DNA from: Romanomermis culicivorax
Lineage: Eukaryota; Nematoda; Enoplea; Mermithida; Mermithidae
DNA length: 64,000 nt
Direction: 5' to 3'
Assembly (NCBI GenBank): GCA_963922205.1
Contig: CAWUHX010000121.1
Span: forward strand, 868,001-932,000
Shown: positions 12,720 to 24,753 of the stretch, one piece after another
Layout: every line of letters begins with the position of its first letter
Position numbering within the stretch: position 1 is the stretch's first letter
Made by a program: the position numbers and the translations under genes
Notes under the pieces: model-generated
What the model was told of the DNA's origin: nothing
Databases searched by the model: none
What the model saw: only the letters and a program-made list of their open reading frames with translations

Positions 12720-13201
12720 CATTGCTATACTCGTGCAAAATTAACAGTTGATACTTTGATTTTTATATTTTTGAAATCATATCTAAAAGTGTTTAGTTTC
12801 AGTGGGGAACATTTTAGCAGCTTTAGCTTCGCCTATAACTCCACAGCGTGCATCCCTAACATTGAAAGTAGTGAACTGTGACTCCTTGTCCACGATAGGT
12901 GGAAAAAGTTAACCTCAATCACTTGGACATATGACCACGAGTATACTGCAAGTAGGATCTGAGATGCTTTGGGTGGACAGCCAATGGGACATTTCCGCCA
13001 TGAATCCACTTCCATCACCTTTTTTCCACTCCTGCTACAGGTCCTCTTGGGCCATCGTCACCACTAACTTACCTGTTTTTAACCTGAAACAAAATCTGAC
13101 CTTACAAGGAATCGAACTGCTGACTGAAGAGGCCAATCGTTTGCGAAGTAGACCGATGAGATAGCTGCTGCCTATGAAGGATTTGAAACATGCTGAAAGT
13201 A

Positions 13202-14428
13202 TTGGGTTGACTAGAAAGTAATGTCGATTTTGGGTCATGAGTTAAAAAGTCACTTTTTTCCTTAAAATCAAGCCAAATAAACTGGGTTGTTGATTGTTTT
13301 TTTTTTGGAAGAACAAACATTATTGTTTTAGAAATGGGCTCAGTTTTTAATTTGCTCATACTGTCTGTTTTATAGATAGCTAAAAGAAAGTGTTACCTCC
13401 CTGACCACATATGTCATTGCATTTTGTATGAGTATGATTCAGCAGAACTACAGCTGAACCAAATGAGAAATATATGGCAAGCATGTGGTGAACCTGCTGC
13501 ATCTGAACATGCAATCAAACAGTGGTTTGCAACGTTCAGGACTGGCACCCCCAGTATCAAAGATGAACCTCAAAGTGGACGACCAGGTGAAGTATCAGAA
13601 TCAGACATTCAACAACAGCTGGGCCTGGATCCAAAAGAAACCACTAAGGAAACAGTAGAAGTCCTCGCCATTACCTGCACTACTATTGAAAATCAAATGA
13701 ACAAGGTTAGCAAGCTCCAAACATGGGTGCCTCACAAGTTAACCAATGATCCTATGCAGCAGTGTGTTATCATTTCCACATCGTTACTTTCATGGTACAA
13801 AATTCAGCCTTCCCATAATCAATCATCACGAGAAATGAAAAGTGGACCGGGTATGTTACCATCATCCAGAGAGGAAAATAGGTCAGCATAGGCTTAAAGC
13901 CAGCACAAGTGCCAAGGCCCAATCTACTCCCACACAAGGTTATTTTATGTGTATGGTGGTCAACCAAGGGAATTGTAAATTTTGAGTTGCTTCCACCTGG
14001 TTTGACTCTCACTTCTAAAGTCTAGGAAGACCAGCTTGATCATGTACAAAATGCCTTGATTAAAAAGCAGCCTGCATTTATAAACCCCAAAAGAGTACTT
14101 CTGCTCCATGATAATGCCCATCCACATACCACTGCCATTGTCCAGGCAAAAATCCAGGAATTAAATTGGGGTTTTTACCCCATTCACTATATTCACCAGA
14201 CCATCAGATTATTATTTGTTCCGGTCATTGCAGAATAGCCTATGTGGATATGGAATTTGAAAATGATGACCATATCGAAACGTTCATCCTGAACTTTTAT
14301 GCATGCATTGCAAAGCTACCTGTAGAATGGAAAAGTGGATTGGTAGTGATGGGGCATATTTCGCTGATTAATCATGCTTCATGCAAATGTAATAAAACTT
14401 TGAAATTGTAGTCAAATTTTTTAGATTC
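13202..14428 (+). mobile_element. Degenerate mariner-family transposon
   Basis: The left end TTGGGTTGACTAGAAAGTAA resembles mariner terminal repeats. The interior translates in several broken frames to a mariner transposase. An N-terminal helix-turn-helix region (about 13424-13760) contains GEPAASEHAIKQWFATFRTG, DEPQSGRPGEVSES, TTKETVEVL and WVPHKLT. The catalytic region (about 13900-14240) contains VILCVWW, FELLPPG and LLLHDNAHPHTTA. In-frame stops and frame changes (about 13890, 14020, 14240) make it inactive. No matching right-hand terminal repeat was found, so that end is eroded. It sits directly left of the hAT-type element's target site. Confidence 0.85.
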
Positions 14429-15593
14429 ATGGGTATTAGGGATGGGATGAATCTCGGATTCAGATTCGGCTGGATTCGGTCTTTTTTTCTGGATTTGAAT
14501 TTGGATTCAACTTCATTGATTTTCCAGATTTAGATTCGGATTTGGTAGTCTTGCCCAAAATTTTAGACCGAATCCGAGTCCATTGGAAAATGTCAAATGT
14601 ATGAGAAATATGTCGGAAAGGTGCATTCCAGTGCATTTTAGAAGATCGAAACCTAAAAATTTTCCGGCGCTTCGTGCTGGTAATGATTATTTTCATCATT
14701 GCTTGCTATAATCCAGCTCGAGGGCGAGCACAAGCATGTTCATTCTACTTAAGTTGTTACCACCCAGAATGCCTCACCTCATGGTTTAATCAGTTTATCT
14801 TTCATATTGCGCGTTGGTATATCTGAGAAAATGAAGATTTTTTCAATTTTTTCACAAAATTTTTCTGCGGTCTTCACAAATTTTTGCACTTTGTAAACAT
14901 TGTTTTTTTTCGTTTTTGGTGAATGATTGGAACGCCATCAGTTTAGGAAAGTGACAGATAGTGCGGTCGAATAATCTAAATTTTTGATTGCTTTTCCGAT
15001 TTTACAAATTTAATTGGCATTCTTTCAATATGATATTTTGCATTTTATGCGACTATGAAAAATGATTGAATTGAATAAAAAATTACAGCACTTTTCAAGG
15101 AAATGAAAGTCGAAAATATCCATTTTCCAGCATCCTAGTATCAAAACTGCAAAAAAATTTTGACGCTTCGCGTTTACGAAAACTATTTACAAATTTTGTT
15201 CTTTCAGCCAAATTTATGAAACATCATTGACTTCAAGCTGATTTTTTAGCTGGTTAGCATGTTCAAAACATCCGCAAATTGCTCATGCATTTATTAAGCG
15301 GAAAAATCAAATTTTAGATCACGAAATCGTCCTGAAAAGATTCATCATCCATGATTCTAAACTATCGGGATCGGAAAATTTTTTAGAAACATTGATTCAT
15401 ATACAGTGTTCTTCATTTTAGCCAAGCATAGATATTAATCTAGGATTCAGATTCGGATTCGGATTCGCCCGAATCCCAAATGTCACATTTGGATTCGGAT
15501 TCAGATTTGGTACTTACTAATTTCCTGGATTCAGATTCAGATTCAGATTCGGAAACTACATAAAACTGGATTCGTCCCATCTCTAATGGGTAT
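14429..15593. mobile_element. Non-autonomous hAT-type element with 8-bp target duplication
   Basis: The element is 14437-15585. Its left end TAGGGATGGGATGAATC and the reverse complement of its right end, TAGAGATGGGACGAATC, are about 17-bp inverted repeats starting with the TAGGG-type hAT terminus. Both sides are flanked by the same 8 bases, ATGGGTAT (14429-14436 and 15586-15593), the target duplication length diagnostic of hAT elements. Just inside each end are diverged GATTCG/GATTCA hexamer runs (14450-14575 and 15440-15560), oriented towards each other. The 1149-bp interior has no transposase; it is AT-rich and includes a GGCGCTTCG motif shared with the repeats at 3.1-3.7 kb. Confidence 0.88.
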
Positions 15594-16714
15594 GCAAAGG
15601 GCATACGTTTTAGCAACATACCATCTCCAGGTCGCTGTATAGTATGTTTTTCTGGTCGCTGGCACAGTCGAACCAATGATACCCCAGGCGAAGCATTTCA
15701 GAGGCACATGTCGTTGCAGTTGACTATATGAAGATCACTAGCATCATTACAGTAGGATCATTAGCATGTGCTGGTTGTAGAATCTGACTTATGCAACAAC
15801 ACTTTTGTTTAAATGTTTGCCTTTGAAAGGGATGTTGGGTTTTCTATCATTATTTTTTGATGTATAGAAAATGAAAAATGGTGTTATTTAATTTTTGGGT
15901 AATTTTACGCCAAAAGTTGTCATTTTTATAGCAACTCGTCGATTTTTTGCATGATTTACTATTTGTGTTGTCCATATTTTTGACTGCTTTGAACAATTTT
16001 TAGCACCAATTGACTATTTTTTATTCGATTTTCCGACACTTTTACACATATTACATCAAAAGTTGGAAGTTTTATTGCAGTTTCTTTATTTTTTGCATTG
16101 TTTAGTACCTATAGTGGGTGTATTTGCAACTACAGCAGACCAATTTTAGCCTGAATAGACCAGGTTCATCCAATTTTCGTGCATTTCTGCTCATTTTTAC
16201 TAATTTTCTAAACAGATCTAATACAAATGTATGACTGCAACCAAGACATATAAGCTCTATTCATTGAAAATTTACTATAACCTCTGAATCATGAGATTTA
16301 TTAATGTTTTTTGTAACAATTGACAACACTTTCTGAGGAAATAAAACTTCAGTTTAATCATCATCTGGCTATAGTGTTGGGTACTCTGTTGCTGCCTAAG
16401 TCGCGATCTGGAAGTCGACATGCAAATCCACGATGAGCTATCAGTGGTGCAGACAAATTTGCATAGCAACAGAGCGCCAAGAAAAAAAGAAAAATGATTT
16501 TAAAATCATTCTATGTTTTATTGTAATTTTTATTTATGCCTGCACCCATCATTAAAAGTTTTACCCAGCAACTAGTTTTAGATTTACATAAATATTTAGT
16601 GGTCCGTTCACTTTATTTAATATTACTGTTTGTTTAATAAAGATATTGATATATTTGTATCGGTATTATGGTAAGTAAACAAAGGACCTTGCACCCAGGC
16701 ATTAGTCTATTGCA
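15594..16714. other. Intergenic; nothing recognised
   Basis: AT-rich sequence with short spurious frames. I see no exon, RNA or repeat that I can support. Confidence 0.4.
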
Positions 16715-16960
16715 GACGACAAATAGAAGAGGGACCTCTATAGGCAATCTTCAGTGTCGTTCCTTCCAGTGGGTATACATTTTCCTCTGGGATTCTATGA
16801 GGTCCCGTTGTGAGGGCCTGTTTATTGGTAAGTGTTCTTTGTTGATGCCAGGTCTGGGCGAGAATTGTTGCACTATATCGGAGGCCTAGCCAAGGAAAAG
16901 TTCTAATTAGTTTCAAATAAAGCATGTTTCTTCCATCTCGAACGAAAGACCTGCACAACA
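16715..16960 (-). repeat. Dispersed repeat, inverted partner of 37745-37985
   Basis: Read on the minus strand, 'TGTTGTGCAGGTCTTTC', 'AGAACTTTTCCTTGGCTAGG', 'CTCGCCCAGACCTGGCA', 'GGCCCTCACA' and 'CCTATAGAGGTC' occur in the same order as at 37745-37985 on the plus strand. A 146-residue open frame on the minus strand crosses it, but no protein family is recognised. It is more GC-rich than its surroundings. Bases 16970-17787 hold nothing else I can name. Confidence 0.6.
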
Positions 16961-17787
16961 GTGAATTTCTTTGGATTTTTTGCGTTCCAAAGCTTATTTG
17001 AAAATGAGACAGAATGGACAATAGGCAACTTGACCAGCTTGGATGACCGTTTCTCATCCATCCATGAGCAAACCTGGCCGTGATAAACATTATCCTATAG
17101 CTAAGTACTATGAGTGAGCAGCCTGTGATTAAAATTACCATGTTCATGTTGATTATTTATGTGTTACGCACTGCTCTGGAAAAAGGTATAGTATTGTCAA
17201 ATTTTCCTCAAAATATTGTGTAATGATAATTTACGTTAATTTTCAATTTAAGGTCGTGTATTAATTGAATTGGAATTTTAGTTAGTAGTCCTTGTTGTTA
17301 GGGATATCACAAATGTCAAATGTTGAGGGGTGTTGGATAAAATTGTGGCTAAAAGCTGGAGCCATAAATATAACTTTGTAGTGCTGTAGGATCCCAACCG
17401 TATGACTATAGCCAACCTTAATTTAGCTATAATAGGATTAGGGGTACGAAACACGATTTTAATGGAGCTTGGAAGTCTGCTGAGGTGAGCAGGCTTTTTA
17501 TGGGTTATCATAGGAAATGTTGAGACTTGGAGAAAAATAATTTCCGACCTGCGCCTCAAGTCAGAAAATTGCATCAGATAAATAACTCACAAACTCGAAA
17601 CCATAGCTCAATGTTGCGAAAGGATGACAGGTTTAGAATTCATATGGAACTTCCCCGAATTCATAATCACGAAAGAGCAATTCTAAAAATTTATTATAAA
17701 ATTGTCTACGAAATTAAATTCGTAGAAACTGAATTCAAATCCACAATGTCATCGAATCACTACACGAAAGCCATAACAACTTCACTC

Positions 17788-18646
17788 TCAATATGCTACT
17801 ATTTTGCAACAGTAACCACCTATGGAATAACAGTATCTCAACCAGGAACCACCACATTCATCGTCGCTCCTGCACTTTTCGGTTTCGTCACAACTCCTCC
17901 TTGTTCCGATCATGCGTTTAACTTTTTGAGTTCCATTTATTGGATAATCTCCTAAAACAGCGAACGAATAATAATTATAATTTCCCATATATTTCTGGAT
18001 TTTCAGCATTTATTTTTCTAAGATCAGATAATTCATCGAAAAAAATTTGTATGTAATGCAAATTAAACAAAATGCACTTGATTCCACAACCTGTATTTTC
18101 AAACTTCATCAATTTTTTAAACTTGGGATGTGTAGTCTGTTTTTTTTAAAAAATGCTTCTAAATAGAAAATTGACACATTTCAGCACTGTCGTCAAAATC
18201 GTCTACATACAACTCCTACTGTAAAATTTTTCACTGGCAAAATTGTTAAAGCTGAGGTCAGTATGCTTACAAATTTCCAGTCCTACATCTTATATTGTTT
18301 ATCAGAAAATCGCTGAAATCTGAAATACTACTTGCTTTCCACTTTTATTATTTTGGAAGCATTTCAAGAAAAACAGACTCAAATAGCAGTAATAAGCCAC
18401 GCAGGGGGCTGCACAACTTTTTCACTTTGAAAACGTGCATAACGTCATTTTCATGCCCAAAAATTTTGAGTGGTTCTCTTCTTTTAATGAGGGAGCAAGG
18501 ATTGCAGATGTTGATCACGAAAACAAGAATACGAATTACATACCATTTAAAATATCATTAGTAGGTAAGGAATAAATTTCCAATAACAACAGACTCGAAA
18601 TTATTAGAGACAGGATACAAAAATTATGAAGGCAATGTTTCACCAT
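17788..18646 (-). CDS. Small secreted six-cysteine peptide precursor
   Basis: Exon 1 is 18646-18544 and exon 2 is 17951-17788. They join in phase 1 across a GTATGT donor and a TTTTAG acceptor; 88 residues. Residues 1-27 form a signal peptide (MVKHC..., then a long Leu/Ile core ending EIYS). A short pro-segment follows to KVKR at 44-47, a typical dibasic processing site. The predicted mature part, about 41 residues, has six cysteines at 55, 61, 67, 75, 82 and 83 (C-x5-C-x5-C-x7-C-x6-CC) and a CYSIGGYCC ending. The family is not recognised. A compact disulphide-bonded secreted peptide is inferred; the spacing is not the classical knottin spacing. The intron contains TAGTCTG MITE copy 2. Two independently found exons with signal peptide, matching phase and good splice sites make this a credible gene. 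Confidence 0.68.
18133..18380. mobile_element. TA-flanked MITE (TAGTCTGTTTTT family), copy 2
   Basis: The left end is TAGTCTGTTTTTTTTAAAAA plus ATGCTTCTAAATAG; the right end is TTTTGGAAGCATTTCAAGAA plus AAACAGACTC. The interior is close to copy 3 ('CAAAATCGT.TACATA', 'TCAGTATGCT.ACAAATTTCC', 'ATACTACTTGCTTTCCAC'). Confidence 0.75.
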
Positions 18647-21600
18647 TTTCTATGGCAATATATTCAATGACTAAAATGGTCGAAATGAATAATTCACATA
18701 AATGCTTCAAGGATAAAAATATTTATTTGTTTCATTTGTAGCTGATCACCTGTATATTATTTCATCGAATAAATGGAACATTATATTAGCAGCACCAGGA
18801 AAATAAGCTAAATTTAGCTTGTTTTTGTGGAATCATGAACCATACCCTTGCTTTCAATGTATTATCAGAGTTATGTTCTGACTCGAAAATAATATAAACT
18901 AGTTTATTAGAAACTGCCCCGATGGGGCAGAAAAAAGAAGAATATACTTGCTTAGAAAAATCTCAAGCTAGAAAAAAGACTGAAATAGATTTTTGAGAAC
19001 TTGCATTAAAGTTGGAAACAATTCACTTTTGTAATGTCGAATTTTCATTCTTTCTAATTGAAAAATTTTTCATGTTTGTGAAAAAGTTTATTCTGCAGCA
19101 TCGTGCTTTTTTTCCTTCCTTCAACATCAACTACAGTAAGATTTTTCTGTATGAAAATTATACACAATGATGCGGATGGCTGACTTCACACAAATGTATA
19201 GAAATGGTGAACCAATGGCATTCTAATTCCGGACCGATTCAAAACTCCTGCCTCTCACTCTAGGTGAAAAATATTTAGGGAGGCATATTATACTCATTTT
19301 CAGAAATATAAAGAAACCTGGGGTTGGTTGCACTAACCCAACATGAGGATAATCTCAACATCGGAATTAAATTGTTGATCCTCAGTCGAGCTCATAGCTA
19401 TGTGGAAATTATTTTCTTCCAGTGCACAAATAATATTCACTTGATGATTAACTAATACGTAGGTAAGTAAGACTTTGGGAATTGCAGACATTTTTATATT
19501 TGTTTGTTTCAGAGATGAGAAAATCATGCGAAAATGTTGGTGCAACCCTACAGCTCGAGCTGGAGATAATCTCGACATTGAGCTCCTTATAAGCCTGATG
19601 ACATTAAGATTATGCCAAACTTGAGATCAAACCGAGTCGCCTTTTTGTTTGAGATAATCTTGAGGTCGAGCTTAGATCCCTTAAGTGCAACTGGGCCTTG
19701 GCCACAGTCATTGGGCATCGATCTGCAAATGGGAGAACAGGGTAAGGCATACAGAAATGCCATTAAAAAGCTCCTGATTCAGCCATGTCTATATAACGGG
19801 TAGGCGCCAAATCCGGTTCCCGCTTCTCCGCCACTCTGCCCGCACTCCCATGGTAACAGTGCGAATTTTTTGAAAGCAGTACGGAAGAGATCTGGATGGG
19901 TGAAATTGCTTCCCGTCTGGAACCGCACAAAAACCGCTCTTTCTGCAAATTTCAGCTTAAATCCAAAAACTGTGAATGATGCAATTTTGCTGAATAGTTT
20001 CGACGAACACTTGTGATAACTTGATTTCGAGTACCTACATTGAGAGAATAAATTTGTTTACAGCCTGTAATCAGTAAAACCTATGGAGTGAGTTCTATAC
20101 GATATGTTATATAAAATCACTAAATGAAATATATATTTTAGGGTCAAACGTTTAGGAACAAAAAAATTTTTTGGCCAACTTTCTTTGAATTCGCTGTCTC
20201 AAAAAACCCCAAAAACCAGGGTCCACCCTTTGTACCCTCTTCAAAGTTTCGGATATGAACATGTATGGTTGGAAAATGTGTTGGTGCACTCAGCTGCAGA
20301 ATATACTTTTTCACAGACATGGAAAATTTTTTGATGAAGAAGAATCAAAATCCAATATTAAAAAAGTGAATTTTTTCCAACTTTAACCTCAAAAATTTTC
20401 AAAAATCTAGTCCACTTCTTTTTCTAGCATGGGAAAAGTATATTCTTTTTTTCTGCCTTATCAGGGCATTTTCTAATAAATTAATCCACCTCTTTTTAGT
20501 AGGCCTCAACCATGCATGAAAACCTTCGTAGAAACACATTGAAATTTTAAGTTTGATCATCTTCAAATCAATGAAACAATTAAAAACAGTCTTACAGCTT
20601 TGAATTCTCACTTCAGGTAAAAGTAAAGGATGTGTAAACCACCTAGCACTTAAAACGCATTGTAAACAGAGTGTAAAATGACCATATTTATGAACGCCTG
20701 AACTCAAAAAATCGCAGAAAACCTTTGTTTATACACGGGACAATTTTTTCGTAGCATGACTGCGTCTATTGAATTCCCCATCCCTTCCCCGAAAAGTGGC
20801 GGAAATACATTTGTTTGCACTCATGATAAATTTCTGTGTAAACTGATGCCATCCATCGAATTTCCCATGATCGAGGACCGTTGCACTCCGAAAATCCCAA
20901 TAACACTACTGTTCAGTTGAAGCTGCAAAAAATTCTGGCACCGTAGTGCATTATGCTGCAAAAAAATTATTTTTTGAAGCCGTAAGTCTATACAACAAAA
21001 TTGCCAAATTTCGCGGTTTCCGGGACTTTGGACCCCCATATATTTGAACTGAGGCCATATTTAAAAAAAAATGAAAAATCGCATTCGAGATTGCACCCTC
21101 AGTATGCTTAGGCCGAAGTATGGAGCTTGGATACGGCACACCCATTGCGGGGCGTGGTGGAACTGAAGGCCCTTAAAAAGTGCGTTTTTTGCATGTTATC
21201 GGGCCCCCACCGAGCACCACTTGCAGAAAGAGGCGAAAGGACAAAAGGCGACCCACAGTTTTCCAGTATGCCCGAAATTATGAAAAAAATCCCATGGTTC
21301 CAGCACTTACCGTTTTGGCTCTAGAGGGGGACATGAATTTTGGGGGCCAGGTGGACGCTATCGTGCCACCTATGATTATAAAAAATTATTCCCCGGTGTC
21401 TAGTAGGGTTGTATTTGCTGCAACACTTGAAATGAATAGATTACACAATGTACTGTGCTAATTGTTATGACAACAGCTCATGCCAACTGCGTCATGATAT
21501 TGCGCAGAGTGTCCGCCTCGAAAACAGAATTTCGATAGCTCAAGCTGCTCATCAAGCATTACTTATCTGTTCTTTGTATCAGAAATAATCATAACAAAGA

Positions 21601-21838
21601 TATTTGCGATATAAAATGAGATATAAAAACGAGAAAACTAGAACTATGATGGCATTAACCTTCCATCGGAACTCATTCTCCACTTTAGAAATAAAAGAAA
21701 TACATGCTACCCTTTAAAACTTTTGATCCAACATTTTAATTTATTATTACGACGATTAGTTCTGAAACCTACAGTAGAAATTTTATTTTTCAAGCCATAT
21801 CAATATCATATTGTCATACAGACTTTAAAAAGTAATTA
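18647..21838. other. Intergenic; one possible inverted-repeat element at about 19318-19700
   Basis: GGTTGCACTAA near 19325 and TTAAGTGCAACT near 19680 are inverted. Between them GAGATAATCTCGACAT-like words recur (about 19350, 19563, 19650). This could be a non-autonomous element but is only weakly supported. A GC-richer block at 21120-21370 has no recognisable product. The rest shows nothing I can support. Confidence 0.35.
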
Positions 21839-22148
21839 TCACTGAATTTGATCATCTATTATTCTGTACTTCTCTAGTTGTCCATCTGGCCAATGGTACA
21901 CCCTGAAAGGCGTATCGCAAGATTGTTTCAGCACCTTTAAAATCATAAATTCACTATTGAAGAATATAAACTTTGCACAAATTCTATACACATTCTTGTT
22001 ACTGGATAGGTACAATCGGCAATTATTACATCCCCAGTGTCAGGATCGTATTTGCCATCATCACCAAATAGAGCCATTGCTCTGTTACCATTACCCCGAC
22101 ACAGATCTTGCGAACTGGTGTATTTTGCCGGCTTCCATTTTCTGGAAT
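21839..22148 (-). CDS. Second copy of a terminal exon pair (alternative 3' end of the secreted-protein gene)
   Basis: Exon A2 is 22148-22003 and exon B2 is 21934-21839. A2 enters in phase 1 and exits in phase 0, exactly like A1. Its product begins DSRKWKPAKYTSSQDLC and contains ALFGDDGKYDPDTGDV; B2 encodes VLKQSCDTPFRVYHWPDGQ and ends at a TGA. Introns and flanks are also duplicated, with a period of about 720 bp. No signal-peptide exon lies between B1 and A2, so this pair needs the leader at 24168-23973, or else it is a decapitated gene copy. Joining A1 to A2 is impossible without a frame change, which predicts mutually exclusive use. Confidence 0.62.
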
Positions 22149-22566
22149 CTGTAATAATTACTAAGGGCTACCATACATCACTATCAAAATTCACCGTAAA
22201 TTATTCCTTACTAAAATTTAGGTCAAAAAATGCAAACTGATCAAATTCTTCAGCTTTGTTATAGTAATAACTCTCCTGCCGATTCTTATTCCCTTCCGAC
22301 TCGAGGACTAGGACAGGTAACGGAACCATGAACCTTAACCCTTCATTAATTTAAAATATAACACGGAGATTTGAAAAACAAGAAAAATGTGGTATTCCAT
22401 TACAACTGATGTTCTACGTTCAAAATAAAAGAAACATAATGCGATTTAGTTCATGATTGTAATTATTAGTTTTTTACTCAAGTTTGCTTCGAGTGTAAAA
22501 ATTTTACTTCTCAATCTATATCAATATCAAATGGCCATACAGACTTACAAAAAATTTTCACTTCAT

Positions 22567-24168
22567 TTATTCTTCAATTATTCTGTACTTCTCTATTTCT
22601 CCATTCTCCCACAGGAACTCACGAAATGGTACATCGCAAGACTGTTTCATCACCTTAAAAATCATTAATTCACTTTTATAAAATATGAGCACTGCACAAA
22701 TTCTATACACACCACCATTAATGGGTATGAACATCTGGCCAAAACTAGTACGTCTCCAGTGTCAGGATCGTATTTTCCATCATCGCCAAATACAGCCATT
22801 GCTTTGTCACGGTGACTCTCACACAAGTCTTTCGAACTGATATATTTTGCTGGCTTCCATTGCCGGTAATCTGTAATAATAGCTGGTGACTATACACACC
22901 ACTATCAAAATGCACTCTTAATTATTACATTAAATTTATCAGTTTTGCTATTAGTGGATCTGTTGTTAATCAAGTGACATACTAATGAAAACGTGAGTAA
23001 CAAGTTATAAAGCTTTTTGGAAACTCTTGTAGTTGAAATTCTCCAGGTCTATGATTACGTACACATGGGAATTGATGCTTCGATGAGCAAAATTAAAAAT
23101 CGTTGTAGAAAATAGCATGGATTAACATCGATCAAGTTGGTTAGCTAAGCAACATAATCTTAAAATGCATAATTCAGGGTAGAGGTAAATCTAGATCAGT
23201 CATAAAAGTATAGTCAAAAATTTTAGAATTCTTATTATACATAAAACCATGCAATTTTAAAACCTATAGCCTATAAAGTGTTCTGAAGTTTTAGGGTGCA
23301 GGGTTTTAGGGTTTCACATTTCAAAATTCTTAAATTTTGATACAAATTATTGATTTGGGACTCTACATTTTTGTCACAGAAAATTTTTTTCTTGATCTGA
23401 ACTTTGAAACATTAAACCCTAAAACTTCACAATGTTTGAGATGTTCGAGTTTTTAGGCTTTCATTTTTTCAGGCGTTGTTCAATTTCTTTTCTGAGTTAT
23501 CAAATTTCAATTTTAAGCAAACTTATCTATTTTTGGATTTTGTTGCTTAGAGTTGAGTTCTACTAAAAGATCTACAGTCTGTTTTTTATAAAATGCTTAC
23601 AAATAGAAAAGTGACACAAATCAGTACTCTCTTCAAAATCGTTTACATAGAGCTCTTACCGTAAAATTTTTCACTCGAAAAATTTTTAAAGGTGAGATCA
23701 GTATGCTCACAAATTTCCAGTCCTATATAATATACTGTTTATTAGAAAATCGTGAAAATCTAAAATACTACTTGCTTTCCACTCTCATTATTTAGAATCA
23801 TTTCAAGAAAAACAGACTATACATGGTTGGATGTTCCTGCCCTATTTCTCTGACTTTTTCTTCTCAACAAATTAAAGCATTTTTTTCTCACTTAGAGACC
23901 AAAAGTTGACCGATGAAAATAATATATTTTCTTAAATATAATAGTTTTGAAAAGATAAAAAGTGAAACTCACCTCTAGATAGATCTGGACAAAGTCTCAT
24001 CGCAGCGGCTTCAGGTCTACCATTTGCACCATTCGTACAATTGCCAAATTGATGTTCATCGTAAATAAATGTTGTACGATACAACATTTCGTTTTTAGAT
24101 AAACATTTATTAGTGGCTTTTACTCCGATGAGTACAATAGCGAAAATACACAATTTTAGAATCATCAT
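22567..24168 (-). CDS. Small secreted cysteine-containing protein, unknown family
   Basis: Exons: 24168-23973 (leader), 22870-22716 (A1), 22653-22567 (B1); phases 1 and 0 join; 145 residues. The start is the first ATG of MMILKLCIFAIVLIGVKA, a clear signal peptide; an upstream non-ATG extension is unnecessary. The secreted part has cysteines in KCLS, GNCTN, RLCPDL, KDLCES, ARCSY and KQSCDV, and a conserved core (W)KPAKY-SS-DLC and GDDGKYDPDTGDV. I do not recognise the family. The leader intron (22871-23972) holds TAGTCTG MITE copy 3. The conserved core, held between two diverged exon copies while introns drifted, supports real coding function. Confidence 0.72.
23573..23822. mobile_element. TA-flanked MITE (TAGTCTGTTTTT family), copy 3
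   Basis: The left end is TACAGTCTGTTTTTTATAAA plus ATGCTTACAAATAG; the right end is AGAATCATTTCAAGAA plus AAACAGACTATA. The interior is clearly homologous to copy 2 at 18133. It lies in the leader intron of the secreted-protein gene. Confidence 0.75.
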
Positions 24169-24573
24169 CTTTTCTCGAAAATGCTGACTGAAAAATATGC
24201 TTTTCAAAAAATTATATAGTGATTTTCAGAACTAAATTGACTAAGAGGTTTGCAAAAGATGGAATTAGCAATGACGCTTTCTTAGCTTAGTACAGTACTG
24301 CCGCATATTATGCTGATGAGAAAATCAGCATTTATCAGCGAGATATGTAAATTATTTCGGAAGTAATAATTTACATATTCCGCTGATATGTAAATAGAAC
24401 AACTGTATAATACTTCAGATAATAATGAGTACAGTAGAATGAATAAAATAAAACAGGCTTATTAAATGGTCGTAAATGGGCACAGAAAAGACATATGGGA
24501 TCCACCATTCTTTTGCTGCCACATTTCTCAATGCTACCACACGTCAGGGTCATACTGAAAAGATGTTTATACC

Positions 24574-24753
24574 TATAGTTTGTTTTTTATTTAATGCTTC
24601 TAAATTGAAAAAGGACAAAAATCAACTGACAAATTTTTAGTCTCACGTGACGAATGGTTTGGTTTAGCAAAAAACTGTAAACTGTAAAAACCTAAAGCAG
24701 TACTTACTTTTCACCCTTATAATCTGGAAGAAATTCAAGAAAAACAGACCATA
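24574..24753. mobile_element. TA-flanked MITE (TAGTCTGTTTTT family), copy 4, internally deleted
   Basis: The left end is TATAGTTTGTTTTTTATTTA plus ATGCTTCTAAATTG; the right end is AATCTGGAAGAAATTCAAGA plus AAAACAGACC. It is about 70 bp shorter than the other copies. It lies between the secreted-protein gene and dex-1. The rest of 24169-25144 shows nothing else. Confidence 0.65.

Noticed and set aside
12833-13238. Short frames just left of the mariner copy (77 and 67 codons)
   Set aside because: No splice context, no family resemblance and overlapping frames on both strands.
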